DNA of 64,000 nucleotides from contig OZ234501.1 in assembly GCA_965153455.1 (NCBI GenBank), forward strand, positions 8,742,001 through 8,806,000. Direction: 5' to 3'. Shown piece after piece: positions 23,341-36,559 of the stretch. How positions within the stretch are numbered: the stretch's first letter is position 1; each line of letters opens with the position of its first letter. The translations under genes and the position numbers were made by a program. Source of the stretch: Sphagnum compactum. Taxonomy: Eukaryota; Bryophyta; Sphagnopsida; Sphagnales. The notes under the pieces are model-generated. The model ran no database searches and was not told the origin of the DNA. It saw only the letters and a list, made by a program, of their open reading frames with translations.

Positions 23341-26300
23341 CAAAATCACATATTGTCTAAATATATAATCTTGTTTTTGTTCCAACTAATGTCAATTGGA
23401 TCCCACATTTCTACCATGTCTTGTAATTAATAATTGTATTTGTAAAAAATGTTTATAATATTAATTTTGGGCCAAGTTTTACACAAACATCATTTATGTA
23501 AATGAAATGATGTTCAATTACAGCAAGATTACACATTGAATGCGTAAATTATTGTGCCATCAAACAAACATAATTATTAATTTATTTAGTTTGGTCACAT
23601 AATTTGTTTATAGTTAGTTATTCAACATTTATGAAATTTGCTATAATGAAATACAAATGTCTAAATTTCAAATGGATGTAATTAGTCATGATTTATATGT
23701 GACATTTTTAATTGATACACTAGAAGTTGATTATATTAATGGTCTTGTGAAAATCATGAATTATGTTTTGGTGTGAAGACTAATGCATAATAATATCAAT
23801 TCTAGATTTATAAAAACTTATAGCGGGGTAGATGCATAGTCAAGTGGCTCATTTTCAACAATTTGTACACTCCCTACAAGTCCATACAAGATTCTTTAAA
23901 ATGATTCAAATGAACATGGTTGTTACTTTAAAAAAATTTGAATATTACATGTTCAATCCCCTACAAACCTTCCCAAATCTATGTGAAAACTTATATTTAA
24001 TGTAGTTGATATCATTTTTTAATTTGAAAGTTCTAAAAGGAAACCCACAACGTCCATAAAAATAATGTCACATTTAAAACTTTCAAAAAATATGCTTTTG
24101 GGACAAAAAATTTGAAAAAAAAACAAAAATTGCAACTCATATGGACTTATGAAAATATGGTCAAATTTTAATCATTCAAAAGTCCCTAGCTATTAAACGA
24201 TTAAGGTTTTCAAAGAAAAGATTTTTCATATGAGTTTATCATCTTATACTACATTATATATTAAGTACCAATAACAAATTTGGAATGTGAATCAATATAA
24301 ATTTTTCTATTTGTGATGTTCCAGTCAAATGTTTTTTGACTTCAAAAGTCCATTACTATCAACAAATGAATTTTTTATCAATAAATAACCACACAGTTCT
24401 CTTCATATTCTTAAAAGTTCATTTTCAAATTTAAATGCATTTGCATAGTCCTTACAAAGTCCTTGTAGGGTTGACCATTCATTATTTTCTTGTGTTTTTT
24501 TCATTATTGAAAGATTTTATGTTTTAGCCCCACATAAGTGAGTCCTTTTTTGTCATATCCAATAAAAGTTGAAAATTTTATGCAATAATGATTAAAACCC
24601 TATCACTAGGACTATTTATTTTGTCTAGTGTAATTTGCAACTACCCTACACAATGTTGTTTTCATGTTCATATGTTTAATTGACTTTTATATCATTCGCT
24701 GTCTTGATCAATGATATCCTTTTCTAGTCCAATTTGATTATTTAAAAAAATAATAATCACAATAATCAATGTGGTATATAAAGATTGACATGTAGGTAGT
24801 TGGCTTTTCAAACAACTTAGCAACTTACATTTTTATGTTAATCAAGATGGAAAAGGTAGTCAAGTTGCACATATTCAAAAGCCATGATTTTTTAATGAAT
24901 CTAAGTGATCAAATATGTGTTAATCCCTTAGGGCATGGCCAATGGCCATTTGAACTTCTATCAATATGTAACACATCTAGTGCATAGTGTTAATTCGTCC
25001 CCCATCCCTACCCATAAACTTGGAAATTGATTACACAAAATGATTGACTATACAAAGGTTGTGGCACTTGCTAATCATTAGTTTTTGCCAATTAGAAATT
25101 ATCATTTCCTCCTATTAGTGTTCTTGTAGGGCATTGTTAGAATGTGCACTTTTAATTTACCAACCCAAAGGAATTTCTTAGAGTTTAATTACAAAACCTT
25201 ATCCAATAAAGATTGTACATATCATTTTATTATTGCCATCAGGCATGTTCTTACAAGTGAATGAAAAAATGCATGTATTTTGCATTGACCACTACTTCCA
25301 TCATGAACAATTGAATTGCAAGAAATATATGTTAGTGTGTATGCAAAATTTCAAATTCAAAATGTAGGGTAATAATTGAAATGTTAAATGCACATATAAC
25401 TTCACATTCAAAAGCCCATTTCTAGTGTTTGTTGATGGGCTTGTATTTAAGTATGATTAGTGCCTCCCTCCTTTCTTTTTGCATCCTTGGTTACTACCTA
25501 CCTAGTCTTGAACGTAATGACCTCCCGATATTTTCATCCCAAGTATATTAATCAAACCTTCACAATATTGAAACCCCTGCCTATGATATATATGTACTAT
25601 GCAATTTGTAACTTGTGCATCTCATAGCTCATATGCACTCTAGCTCTTGTGGTGTTCAAAGTTTATGTAGTTGAAAGGTGAATCCTAAGAAAAAACATGA
25701 TTATGTTCAAAGCTCATTAGTACCTTGGCACCACTTTTATTAGATTGTTTGTTTGTATAGTGCCAAATCAACCTTGTAAAATGATATTATATTGGTAGAT
25801 ATTGATTCTTGTTACTCACATATGATAAAAACTAATTTGAGTTTTTGCAAGACTTGATAATTTTTTTTGTTCAGTCCATGAAAATGTCCAATAATTTAAA
25901 TGATTGGGTTGGGCATTTTTTTCATCAACCATTTTGTCCTTTGGGATGTAATATGTGGAAAAAAATTGTGTAGAAAACCCCAATTATAGTGAGGTTCCAA
26001 AAATATTGGACTTTCCTTTTCAACTTATAACCAAATTAGGCTATGTCTTTTTGTGAATGATCACCAGGCCACCTACCTCACAATTTTTTTAAAAAACCTT
26101 GGATTAAACACAATTAAAAAAAAAAAAGGTTCTACCCAAGGTTACATAATTGAAAACTTTCACAATGTTTTTTTTTTTCAAAGAAGTTTTACAACTTTTT
26201 AAATGTGAATAAATTTCAAAATGGGCAAAAATTTCAAATGGGAGCTAGGTTACTCCTAGTGTTGGTAATCCTAGGCCAATTTAAAAATGAATTAGCACAA

Positions 26301-28589
26301 CTTGGCCCTTGGGTACTTGTGTGATCATCATTGCTTTCATTGGTGGACTCTAAAGCTTGCACAATTAACATACCTTATGTGGGAGACCATAGGTTAAAAT
26401 TCACAATTGAATTTGCACATTTAACCCCTTTACCTATAGGTATGGTCTCCCTCCTCTTCATTGGTGCACTAATCTTGATTGTTGGAGCTATATTCACCTA
26501 GTTGGAGATCTCACATATGCATTTATTTGATCAAAACCTCAAATAAATTCATGTCAAAATTTTGTTAGAAAACCCCATGTGACCAAAGATAAAAAATTGA
26601 AAATGACTTAATTACATTGTTCACACCCATTTTTAGTTTTTTTTAAAAGCCATTTTTGGCTTAACATGCATTTTGGGGTTATTGTCACTTTAATGTTACT
26701 TCCAAAACATGCCTTAAAATCCACATCTTGTTTGAGAGGAAAGGTTCTTGGAACGAAATTCTTGATGTCTACTAAGTTATTAAACATGGATAGGCACATG
26801 ATAAAAACAACTAGTTGTTTGTTAGCAAATATTTGTTAGTGTGCCCCCACTTACTAGGCAAACAATAGAGTACCCATTAGTTAGTAACCATGCACATGAT
26901 AACAAACAATGCCCAACTAACAATTTGTAAGTAAGTTTTGACAATATAAAAATTAAAAAAGGCAAACAAATGAAGCAAAGAGAACTTATAGTTAGTTGGG
27001 GTTTCATTTTATTGCTTTGTTGACATCATTAAATAGATTAATTGTAAGCAAATTCACTAGGCAATGCACTCTATTAACCCTTGTGCCCCACACTTAATGC
27101 ACGACTTTAAACACTTGGTTTTTAATTTTTAAAATGGAATTAGTACATGTACTTCCCATATTCGTGAACTTCTTGGATTTAATCTTTTTTTTAATTTTCT
27201 TGATGCATCATGCACTTTTATTTACTTTCTTGTTTTAGCCACAACTATTCGATTTATGCTAAAATCACATTCAATGCTCAGTCAATGTCAATTAATGGAT
27301 GTTAAGAAGGTTGAGAAAAATGTTGTATTCAAAACAAGAATGTTAGCTAACATCAAATCCTAAATGGCACACAATGTTAAGTGGGTGGTCTATTGATGTT
27401 AACATAATATCAAATCTTCAAGAAACATATTGTGTGTAATGGCATGATTGTTTAGTAATGGAAAGAGAGCACAAATGCAAAAGCAATAAAGGTAAAAATA
27501 ATGAAATTGAAAAAATGAAATGAAAAATGTGTAACAAAAACAGAAACCTTGATGATGATGTAACTAGAGGATAATGAACATTTGAACTTTAGTAGAGTAA
27601 AAAAAGAATGCAACTAATCACGAACATTCATCACAATGGTGTGGATCCATCATAACAAAGGTATCTAACTTTTGCTTTTGAAACCTTAATCTAACTTAAC
27701 ACTAACTTATTAGGTGTGAATGAACACACAAAATATTAATTAATTTTTAAATTACTGTTAACTAACATTGGTTATTTTTTTTTCACTTGATGTTACTTAG
27801 ATGTTAGCCTACTTAACACTAAGAAACCTATCCTCAAATGGGATTCTAGCTTTAGATTCTTACAATCTTCAAAAATAATATCATAATCAACAAAACACTA
27901 TTATATTAAAAAATATATACACAAGATGTATGTTCAAGTTTGAAAAGAGTTTACAAATTTGACTTAATCAAACACAAGGAATTGGTCAAGCCCTAACAAA
28001 CACCCAACCAAACTTAATTATGAAAACAAAACAAAAACATAAAAATACACAACCTTAGATTCTTTTTGGGTAGGGTAAGGATGGAGAAAGGTGTAATCAT
28101 AGGAATGAAAGCCTGGCATGAGATGAAAATCAAACATGGGATTCAAATTTCTCGAACAACCCCCTCCAAATACTTACCCAACACAAAGATCTAGTAAAAT
28201 TTTAAAGGATTGCCATCCATTTGAGAAGGAACAAGGGTTTTTTCTAATTTTGTGAGGTAGGTGGTATAGTGCTGATACACAAGAAGACTAAACCATGTAG
28301 AAAATTGGCAACATGATAATAGAGAAGAGTGTATATATTGTTTGAAATATTCTTGCCTTAGCTTGGTGACCTCCTAGACCTATGGTCCAAATAAGACGAA
28401 TTCAAACATTTTCCCTAAAAATATGGCAACTTGGGGCTATTTTCCACTTGCCCTCAGAGGTAATACCACAAGTAACTCCCACTTTACTTATGGTGCATTC
28501 ACACTTGATGTTAAGTGAGTGTTAAATGAAAATCTAGGTGGCATATTAGGTGGCACCCAATGAAATGGGCGATAGCTTAATGTTAAGTG

Positions 28590-28770
28590 AATGTTAACTA
28601 TAGATGAGGGTCCAATGTCCAGGGACCAATGAATTCAAGCAATCTTATTGAACGAAAGCTCTAAACTGGTCCTAAGGCCTTTAAACGAGGGTCCAAGACC
28701 AAAAAGTGGCAAATTGAGGCTAAACTTACATGGCACCTGGTTGGTTTGGAGGGAAACTCAATTGGTTCAA
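28590..28770. repeat. Diverged relatives of the 156-bp block
   Basis: Strings GATGAGGGTCCAATGTCCAG (near 28.60 kb) and AAACGAGGGTCCAAGACC (near 28.68 kb) resemble the GACGAGGGTCCAGGGTCC start of the 156-bp repeat, in the orientation opposite to the adjacent exact copy. A TTAAGTGAGTGTTAA-type phrase is also repeated just before. Confidence 0.4.
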
Positions 28771-28926
28771 ACCAAAAAATAGTGCTAAAAGGAGAGCTCC
28801 TGATTTGGAGAACCAAGAATCAGGCTAGGGACCAAGGTATAGTCCAAATCAAGGATTCAATTTGCTTCAAATAAGTCCAAATTGGTTCCTAGGAAATTGG
28901 ACCCTGGACCCTCGTCTAAAGTGGGC
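28771..28926 (-). repeat. 156-bp near-perfect inverted repeat, right copy
   Basis: Reverse complement of 183-338 with one mismatch. It lies about 540 bp before the Pelota start codon, next to more diverged relatives of itself. The flanks differ from those of the left copy. Confidence 0.9.
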
Positions 28927-29007
28927 ATTAACATGATAAGTATGTGTAAGTCCTAAAAGACTAGCATGGTGTTAGGGGACTCACCCTAACCCTAACCCTA
29001 AAGTTAG

Positions 29008-29164
29008 GCACTTCCAAAACCCTACCCTAAATTATGTAGAAAATTCCCGCTGAATTATGGTACGTAATATAGCACTTCCTAAGCCCTATCCTAAATTATG
29101 TACAAAATTCCCGCTGAATTATGTCGCGTAATTTAGCACTTCCAAAACCCTAACCCTAATTGCC
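29008..29164 (+). promoter_or_regulatory. 64-bp tandem repeats with telo-box and E2F-like motifs in the Pelota promoter
   Basis: Units start with GCACTTCC at 29008, 29072 and 29136; the third is partial. Each complete unit has a CCCTA-rich telo-box-like stretch, then AAATTATGTA and AAAATTCCCGCTGAATTATG. TTCCCGC resembles an E2F site, and AAACCCTAA-type telo-boxes are common in promoters of plant translation-related genes. A (CCCTAA)3 run precedes the array at 28983-29003. The regulatory role is inferred from motif content and position about 300-460 bp upstream of the start codon. Confidence 0.6.
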
Positions 29165-29468
29165 ATGGCTGTACACTTTGTGTCCAGCTGTTGGTGCAAG
29201 ACAGAAGGAGCTTAGCTTTTTGCAAGCAATCTTCGGCAAGATTTGTGCTCGGGATTCAGCTAGTTGCACCGCAAGATCGCATCAGAGATGTGCCTATCGA
29301 TAGACACGCAGATCTCGATGCGAGAACTGGAAGTTTTTTGTTTTGGGGTTTTTCTTTCGTTGGGAGAGTGTCGAACTCTTTTTCGTGTTTGAGCGTGGGG
29401 ATGTGCATTTTGTGACAGTTTCTGTCTTGTGTGTGTGTGTGTGTGTGTTTGTTTTCATCATTGCAAGC

Positions 29469-30605
29469 ATGAAGCTTTTGCGGCGAGAAATCGCTCGGGA
29501 TGGTTCGGGGTCGGTGAAGCTGGTGCCGGAGGAGGCGGAGGATATGTGGCATGTCTATAACCTGGTGGCAACGGGGGACCGTGTGGAAGCTGTCACGGTA
29601 CGCAAGGTGATGCGACAGACGGCCTCGGGAGGCGGGGAGGCGGAACGTGTTCGACTGAAGCTGGAGGTGGAAGTGGAGACAGTGGAGTATGACAAAGTAG
29701 CATCAGTTCTGCGCGTCCGTGGCAAGAACATCACGGAGAATGAGCATGTCCGACTGGGCGCTTACCATACCATGGAGCTCGATCAGCAACGACCCTTCTC
29801 GCTTACTAAAACGGTGTGGGACTCCATGGCTATCGATTACCTGAAGCAAGCCTGTGACCCGGCTGCCAGTGCCGATGTGGCGGCTGTTATGATGCAGGAG
29901 GGACTGGCAAATATCTGTCTGGTGGGGCAGAGCATCACCACTGTAAAGGCCCGCATAGAGACTTCCATCCCCAGGAAACGGGGTCCTGCAATTGCCGGAT
30001 ACGACAAAGCCTTGAACAAATTCTTTGAGAATGTGTTGCAGGCCGTGCTGAGGCACGTGAATTTCGCTGTTGTACGGTGTCTCGTGATTGCGAGCCCAGG
30101 TTTCACCAAAGATCAGTTCTATGATTACATGATGCTGGAGGCAACCCGGCGGGAATTGCGGGGGCTTATTGAGAATAAGTCCAAAATCGTTCTTGCACAC
30201 TCTTCATCAGGGTACAAGCATTCCTTGAAGGAGGTTCTGAGCGCCCCAACGGTCATGGTTCAGATCAAGGACACCAAGGCTGCAAAAGAGGTGAAAGCCA
30301 TGGAAGATTTTTTCACCATGCTTTCAAATGACCCTTCTAGGGCCTTCTATGGACCTGGCCATGTTGAAGCTGCGCATGAGCGCCTTGCAGTCCAAACCCT
30401 GCTCATCACTGATGAGCTGTTCAGAAGTGCTGATATTGTAACAAGAAGAAAATATGTGGATCTTGTGGAATCTGTGAAAGCGGGAGGTGGCGAAGTTTAC
30501 ATTTTCTCATCAATGCATGTTTCTGGAGAGCAATTAGGGCAATTGACAGGCATTGCAGCCATATTGCGGTTCCCTTTGCCAGACTTGGAAGATATGGAGT
30601 TGTAA
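29469..30605 (+). CDS. PELOTA: Pelota / Dom34 ribosome rescue factor
   Basis: Pelota binds the empty A site of stalled ribosomes with the GTPase Hbs1 and promotes subunit splitting, feeding no-go and non-stop mRNA decay in the cytosol. The 378-aa protein starts at [20 protein letters not shown], the conserved beginning of the family. A frame-open extension upstream is 5' UTR with a TG microsatellite. Domains are in order: Sm-like N-terminal domain (about 1-130, with [14 protein letters not shown]), central eRF1-like domain (about 135-265, no GGQ motif, as expected for Pelota) and C-terminal eRF1-like domain (about 270-371, with [20 protein letters not shown] and [17 protein letters not shown]). 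It is intronless here. There are no stops or missing blocks, so it looks functional. Confidence 0.96.
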   Translation: MKLLRREIARDGSGSVKLVPEEAEDMWHVYNLVATGDRVEAVTVRKVMRQTASGGGEAERVRLKLEVEVETVEYDKVASVLRVRGKNITENEHVRLGAYHTMELDQQRPFSLTKTVWDSMAIDYLKQACDPAASADVAAVMMQEGLANICLVGQSITTVKARIETSIPRKRGPAIAGYDKALNKFFENVLQAVLRHVNFAVVRCLVIASPGFTKDQFYDYMMLEATRRELRGLIENKSKIVLAHSSSGYKHSLKEVLSAPTVMVQIKDTKAAKEVKAMEDFFTMLSNDPSRAFYGPGHVEAAHERLAVQTLLITDELFRSADIVTRRKYVDLVESVKAGGGEVYIFSSMHVSGEQLGQLTGIAAILRFPLPDLEDMEL

Positions 30606-33164
30606 CAACATCTGTCTTGTGAAACCTCAGCATTCAGTTAGTGGGACACATTGGCAACCACACTGGTTTAGATTATGTGCATTGATTTGGTAATTCTTGG
30701 AACCACAGCTCAGGGCATGGTGGAGATCATACCAGCCAAGGAGTGTTGTTGCTTTTGGGCCCTTAAAACCCAAAGAGAGCAAACATGACAAGAAAGAAAT
30801 CTAAGATCTGCAAACAGTGGTTCTCTGGTAATTTCTTGCTGCCTTTTCTGAGTTGAGATCCAAATGTTGGATACCCATTATGCATTACCCTTCTGCACAC
30901 CCCCATACAGTTTAGCATAATGTTTTGGTTTTAGCTGTTATTAGGGGCTACCATTTCATGCCCATTTGTTATAGTAAGATAGGGGACAGTGTTGAATGTA
31001 AACTCAACAGTATTATCAACCTTGTAATTTCTCTGAGTGAACCCTGGAATCATATACTTAGTGTTGAACACATCATGTGTAAACCACTGCCTCAAGCTGT
31101 AACTAACACTAATAAGACATTTTCCTCACCTATATCCATCCTTCTATATCATTGTCTGATCTCAAGCATCCATATTTCGAGAATTTTGTGATGTGCAGGT
31201 TTTGGGAGCTAACTGCTGCCATATTGGGAGCAACAGATGGCACTGCTGCATTTTGGAAGAAGTGTGCATTAGTAAAAAGCCTTGTTGCTTCATTATTTCT
31301 CGTTCTTAGTTGTGACTCTTCCCAAGCCTGTAAGTTCAGACCTGTAGAGACTCCGAGATTTGGAGTTTAGGGTGATGTTAACAGCACATCTGTGTATGAG
31401 TCCATACCTATAAGTTTTTCGGTGTACACTGACCTCGTTTCCATTGATTTGTCAACATGTGTATGGTCTCTTCATACTTGAAAGAGGATATTATTACCTT
31501 TTTTGATTAGCGATATGTCTTGAGTGCTAGCTGACATCATGAGGAGTCCTGTTGCTTCTGGAAATGCTTTTAGAAACTCTGGACATAGACTTTGTATAAT
31601 GTTTTGCCCAAGATTTTGAGCAGATTATTGGAAACTTATTGCCATCCATTGTCAGGAGCTGACAAAGAGTCATGGCAGGTAGTCACAGCTGTTCAGGGTG
31701 GAGCTGATGGTCTGATATTTTGTGAATGACAGTGATTAGCTTATGATGATACACTTTTTTTCTTTCTAGTTTCAGTTTTGGTGGACCTGCTGTAATTGGT
31801 ACCTTCAGAGTATTACCATGAAGCCCTCTATGCTACCTCAAATAAATGTGATTTGTTCATAGTTCGCCTTTTCATGGCAATCCACACTGGTTTCTATCTT
31901 GATTCAGGTTCATATGAGTGCTGGAAATTCAACTGGAGGTGATGCCCATCAATCAGCTCATGACTGTGGTCATTCGAAATCCATGCTCACATTTCTTGCC
32001 CCAATTACAGAGCTTGTTCTATTATGTGTGATTATTGCATGAAGCAACTACCTTGGAGTTGGATTTCCTTCACAGTACCGACTAATGCAGACTAGTCAAT
32101 TGGTCTGCCTCAGAATTGAAGATGCAATCGAACAGGTATTTGTTACCAATTGATGTGATCCTTACGACATAGCCTAGTCGCTGCAGCTGGAGTCAATAGT
32201 TGAGTCTGGATTGTAGAGGCTGCCAGTTTTTCCCTGTGCAAGCAACCTAGCAATCATATTGTCTTCCACTGTGTTCATTCTACACTTCATCATTGGGTTG
32301 ATGAACGGATTTGAGCTGCCTTAGGTGATTAGCACAATGCTATTTGCTATCATTGATATTCTGTGTAAGATAAAACCCCAGGGTTTAGGGGCCTGGAATG
32401 CGGTGGGAGTCAAGTCCAGCCTCACATTTTCAGAATGTTGCCCACCTGTGAGTTTCACTGATTGTAAAGCACTGAGGCAAATGTTCTCAGAAACGGAAAC
32501 ATGGGCAGAGCATGATGCATACGAAGGGCAGGGTTTTTAATCTAACTCCTTAAACGTGGGAGGGATCTTGTGCCTACTTAAAGGTGTGTGGCAAAATATC
32601 TCTGCCACTCTTAACAACGATAAGATCCAGTGTTGTGCAGTTCTTGGGTTCTAGAGGGGACCTCTTGTTCCAGTTCCAAAACGTTTTATAGGGCTGGTTA
32701 TGGTTCTGGTTTTTTGATGTGAAGGTTGGCTCTCATTGGGGGAAATAGGGCTATGGTGCTCGGTTCTAGGGTAGGTTAGGTTTTGGTTAACCCCTGATTA
32801 GGTTCCAAAATTCTAAACATCATTGGAAAGAATTTAAATAAAGGTTTTTTCAATTTAAAGAAAAGTCAGATTGTTACAAAGCCTTGACAAGGCCAAATGA
32901 AACCAATCTAACCTACTTTTACTAACCTAAACTACATTATTAATGGAGCAAAATTATATTTTATGCCAATTGGTTTCATGTTCTTTGATCCCATGTGTTT
33001 GTATGTCAATTTTCAAACGGGTCATCTTGGCATTCTTAAATTCAGCTTGCAAACACTTACAACTAGCCCCCAAATTTGCGCATTTCAAATCATTTTAAAA
33101 TTAGGCCATTTCTTATAAATGCGTATAAGCATCTCAAGATTATCCATGCTCAAACGAGAATGCT
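30606..33164. other. Pelota 3' flank, no further gene supported
   Basis: The interval probably starts with the Pelota 3' UTR. It contains one copy of the family B repeat (31.5-31.8 kb). Open frames are short and lack homology I can recognise. The last 500 bp is AT-rich and may belong to the hAT element that follows. Confidence 0.5.
31525..31800 (+). repeat. Dispersed gene-associated repeat, family B (copy 1)
   Basis: Aligns by eye with 38470-38780 and 44560-44870. Shared ordered strings include TTGCTTCTGGAAATGC, a GACA(T/C)AGA segment, TGTATAATG, GTCAGGAGCTGA, AGTCATGGCAG, GCTGTTCA, GGTCTGA and CCTTCA(G/A)A. It has no coding capacity, and all three copies are in the orientation of the neighbouring gene. 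Confidence 0.75.
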
Positions 33165-34728
33165 TTAGGTTTGTGCAAATATGTACAATATTGGAATGTT
33201 TTTTTGCTTCATTTTGAAATTGCACAATCCCCAAGATTTGTCAATTTGCAAAACCAACATAGGAAAATGCACCTCATGGGTTCTCCACCATACCAATGGA
33301 TCTTTGCATTCTTCCTCATTGACTTTTTTGATTTTGAAATGGATTAGGTGTTTTTTCACCACTGAAAGTGCCATATCATCATCGCTTGTCATGACATCAT
33401 ACAAACTTGTAAATTGGGAATTTTAGGATTGGGAACTTTAAGATGCAAAATTACCTTGGCCTTTTTCATTTGATTAGTTGGGTTTAGGATCTTGTATGCA
33501 CAAAGGAGCAAAAACAAGACTTTTTTATCATATTCCCTTGCAATATGAAAAGCCTTTTGCTTGTCAACATATTGAATGACTAACCCCAACCCCTTGTATT
33601 GAGGATTTAATATCAATGCAACATGCTATATGCTTTGCTAGGTTGAAAAGAAGGCATGAATGAAAATAAGGGTTTCAAAACTACTATTACCTATTTTAAC
33701 ATGGGTTGTCATAAAATTTGAAGTTCATCATAAAAGTCTTGAGTTTCTTAGAATAAGGTGTGCAACAATCCACCTGCATTTGGCATACCAATGAGATTAT
33801 AAGGGCATCATAAAGTAACCAATAGCCTTGACTCTGGTTCAACACACATTGTTGAACCACATGACCCAAATATTTGCAACAACTTGGGCTATAGCCCAAA
33901 CTTGTCAACTTGACACATGGCCTTGAAGTGCCTATGATTGTTGTTGTCCATAACATTAAACAATAGTGTGTTTGAATTCCAAAGTTTCTTGAAACAAAAT
34001 GACTTTGGATGCAAACCTCGTTTTGATTCAAATCTTGAGCTTTCTTGGTGACACACCATTATGTAAACATGTTTTGTGCTTCCTTGATGAAAACGGTGGT
34101 TAGATTAGCAAAAACTTTAGAATCATCAGTGGCATATTGACAACATTTAAACATAACATGCCCTTAGTATGACCTCGCAAATGATTGTGCCAAACCTTAC
34201 CTTTCACATGAAACAATAAAAATCAAAGCTTGAGTCATGGTTGAAAGATTACTCCCTTCATCTTCGACATATGCAATAACCCAAGCATTGAACTCATGTT
34301 TTGCAAATATTTCATTTACTTGCAAAGTCATTGCATTCCTAGAAATTTTTGTTATTTCAAAAAATAAAATGTTATATAACAATATAACAAGGCTCCCATA
34401 ACTCATTCAAAAAATGTGCAATGGAAACAAATGTATGCATTCCTTCTTTAGACATCCATAGATCAAAAGACATAGCACAAGAATTACAAGACTCTTAAAG
34501 GACAATCATATTTTTCTTTAGTCTCTTCTACAATCCTAAGAAGGATTTCATTGCCAAAAGCTTGCTTAAATGAAAAATTAAGATAAGGATTTTGTCGCAA
34601 GAGTAGCCTCCTAAAAATAGAACTTGAACATAAAACAATGACATCAATTCTTTAACTATGAAAAATGCCAAATCCTCCTCAAAGTTGTTTTTGCTTAGGA
34701 TCATCTTTATAAGGGGTAACACTACCAA
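33165..34728 (-). pseudogene. Degenerate hAT-family transposase
   Basis: Minus-strand fragments in several frames line up in the order of a plant hAT transposase: NNFEEDLAFFIVKELMSL (34.7 kb), HEFNAWVIAYVEDEGSNLST (34.3 kb), CVLNQSQGYWLLYDALI (33.8 kb), QKAFHIAREYDKKVLFLL (33.55 kb) and, at the end, EECKDPLVWWRTHEVHFPML, which is the hAT C-terminal dimerisation motif. Stops and frameshifts separate them, so the gene is dead. The N-terminal BED zinc finger is not evident. I did not identify terminal inverted repeats. Confidence 0.8.
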
Positions 34729-36559
34729 AAAAATAAAAATAAGTGATAGAATGGGTGGGGCCTAGGCCGTCTCTCTCCTTCTATTCCATCTTTCTCTAAT
34801 TCAATCCATCCAGTCCACACTTATCAATGTGTGATCTCAAGATGCATCCATAATGCAAAAATCCCATTTGATGTTTTGTAACTTATGATGCCTTTCTTCA
34901 ATCCTACAACTAGGGCAACAGGATAACTGAGAACACATTTCAATTGTTCAGGAACATTGGAGCTGCAACTTATTTCTGAAGAAGATGTGCTAACAAGAGG
35001 TGCAAAAAAAAACTCAAGATGTGGCAGTGCAGTTGTTCACTTGAATTGGTGATCAGGCCATCAATGCTGGTATCATAAGGGCTGATGCCTGGAGGCGATC
35101 ACACTGGGATAGCCAGGTGTGATCTGAATGTATATGCAGAACAAACATCTGAATTGTTTTTGCATCTGACCTGAATGTGACTAATTGCTGGAAGCAAAGT
35201 GCATTTTGTCTCCTTACCTAACCTCAACACAGTTTTGTGGACTTTCTTTCAGCAATTGTGTTTCACATTCATTATGAGTGGTTTGCTACGGTCGTCGCGA
35301 TGCTCACAGAAAACAGAGGAGTATATGAGATTGACATGCACTTTGTGTACTTTTGAGTTATGAACCTTGGGTCCGGAGTGCAGACACAGTGTCAAGAAAG
35401 GATTTGAATCTATGAACTCCCTGAGCTTCATTGAACATAATGTAGTAGTGAATTTACATAGAGAGGAAAGGCTTTTGCAAAGACATCTTGACATCTTGAA
35501 CTTTCTTTGGACAATTTGCTGCATCAAAGAGGCCATTTGTTGCAACTGCAGTTGTTGCTTTCTCTTCACATCACAAACTGCCAAGCAGCACCTTATACTT
35601 AAATATAAGGACTTGGAAAGTGGATTTGATACCCGGAGGCTACCCTTTACTGACTCGTGGAAATCATACCCGTTCGTTCCACCGGCACATATTTCTGATG
35701 CAACCCTTGCATAGGCTGACCAATCACAGCACAGTGAAGTGGTCATCGTCCACTCGTATCGCGACACATCTCCCTCGGGGCTCGCCACGTGTTACTCCGG
35801 GTAGCATGTCATCGGGTGATTTCCGACACGAGGAAACAGGGACCCGTGTGTTCCGCGGGTGGGAAAAATGTCCGTCGCCGTCGAAATAGGGGGTAACCCT
35901 GGATTCTTCCTCTCTGTTAAATATGAGGTCACCCGGCGATTAAATGGGTCAAACGGAGGATTAGTTCTCTGGAAGTTTCACCCGGTGGAAAACAAAGGAA
36001 AGGTTGAGCCCTTTTTTTATCCGGCGGGTCTCTTCTTCCCCATTTGTTGAAGGCTGGTTGTCAGCTCTCTCTTCTTTCTGTCTCTCTCATGCGCGCGCGC
36101 GCGCTCTCGCTCACTTCCTCTCCTCAAATTGTTGTGCACAACTCTCCTTTCGTCACGTGGGTCTTGTCTTTCTCTGCGTTACAGATCAGTACACGCATTT
36201 TTTGTTGCCGTTTGTTTCCTGTTTGTGAATGCCTTTTGGGAAATCATCCCATCTGTGCTTACTTTCAAAGACTTTCAGTTGTTGATAATCAGGGACTTTG
36301 GCGCACTAGAAAACAGAGTTGTTAGGTCAACTTTTTTCATATTTGGGAAAATATCGAAGTCTGAACATTTCTGTGGCAGCGAGTTGCGAGTTTGAGTGAA
36401 ATTGACCCTAGTAGATTTGTGTAGAAAAAGAAAAACTTTTCTAGGGCTTCCTTTCCTGCTCAGCTTATAGTTGCAGTGATGGTTGGGGAGAGACAAAACT
36501 GATTCCTGCACAATTTGGAGCCTTTGTGATTGATGACCCTTTCTTGTTTGTCTTTCGAA
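34729..36559. other. Intergenic DNA and 5' region of the Hsp70 exchange factor gene
   Basis: No gene was found. From about 35.6 kb the sequence becomes GC-richer, with a (GC)n run near 36091-36103 and CT-rich blocks. This fits a promoter and 5' UTR for the gene that starts near 36.56 kb. The open frames at 35.2-36.4 kb overlap on both strands and show no homology I recognise. Confidence 0.45.

Larger units (their letters stand above)
20221..28589. other. AT-rich gene-free block
   Basis: Over 8 kb no frame shows coding character on either strand. The sequence is AT-rich with homopolymer runs and many short ORFs typical of chance. It contains a 97-bp tandem duplication (21.33-21.52 kb), a family A copy (21.69-21.81 kb) and a family C copy (22.61-23.34 kb). 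The remaining part to 28.6 kb shows nothing I can assign and probably consists of old transposon remains. Confidence 0.6.

Noticed and set aside
28983-29003. Possible telomere (CCCTAA run)
   Set aside because: Only three perfect units inside a gene promoter; best seen as telo-box-like sequence.
29343-29468. In-frame 42-codon extension before the Pelota start
   Set aside because: It is translated largely from a TG microsatellite, starts far from the conserved Pelota N-terminus and has no family support.
35249-36395. Several overlapping frames of 60-179 codons on both strands
   Set aside because: They conflict with each other, lack motifs, and lie in a GC-rich region best read as promoter and 5' UTR.
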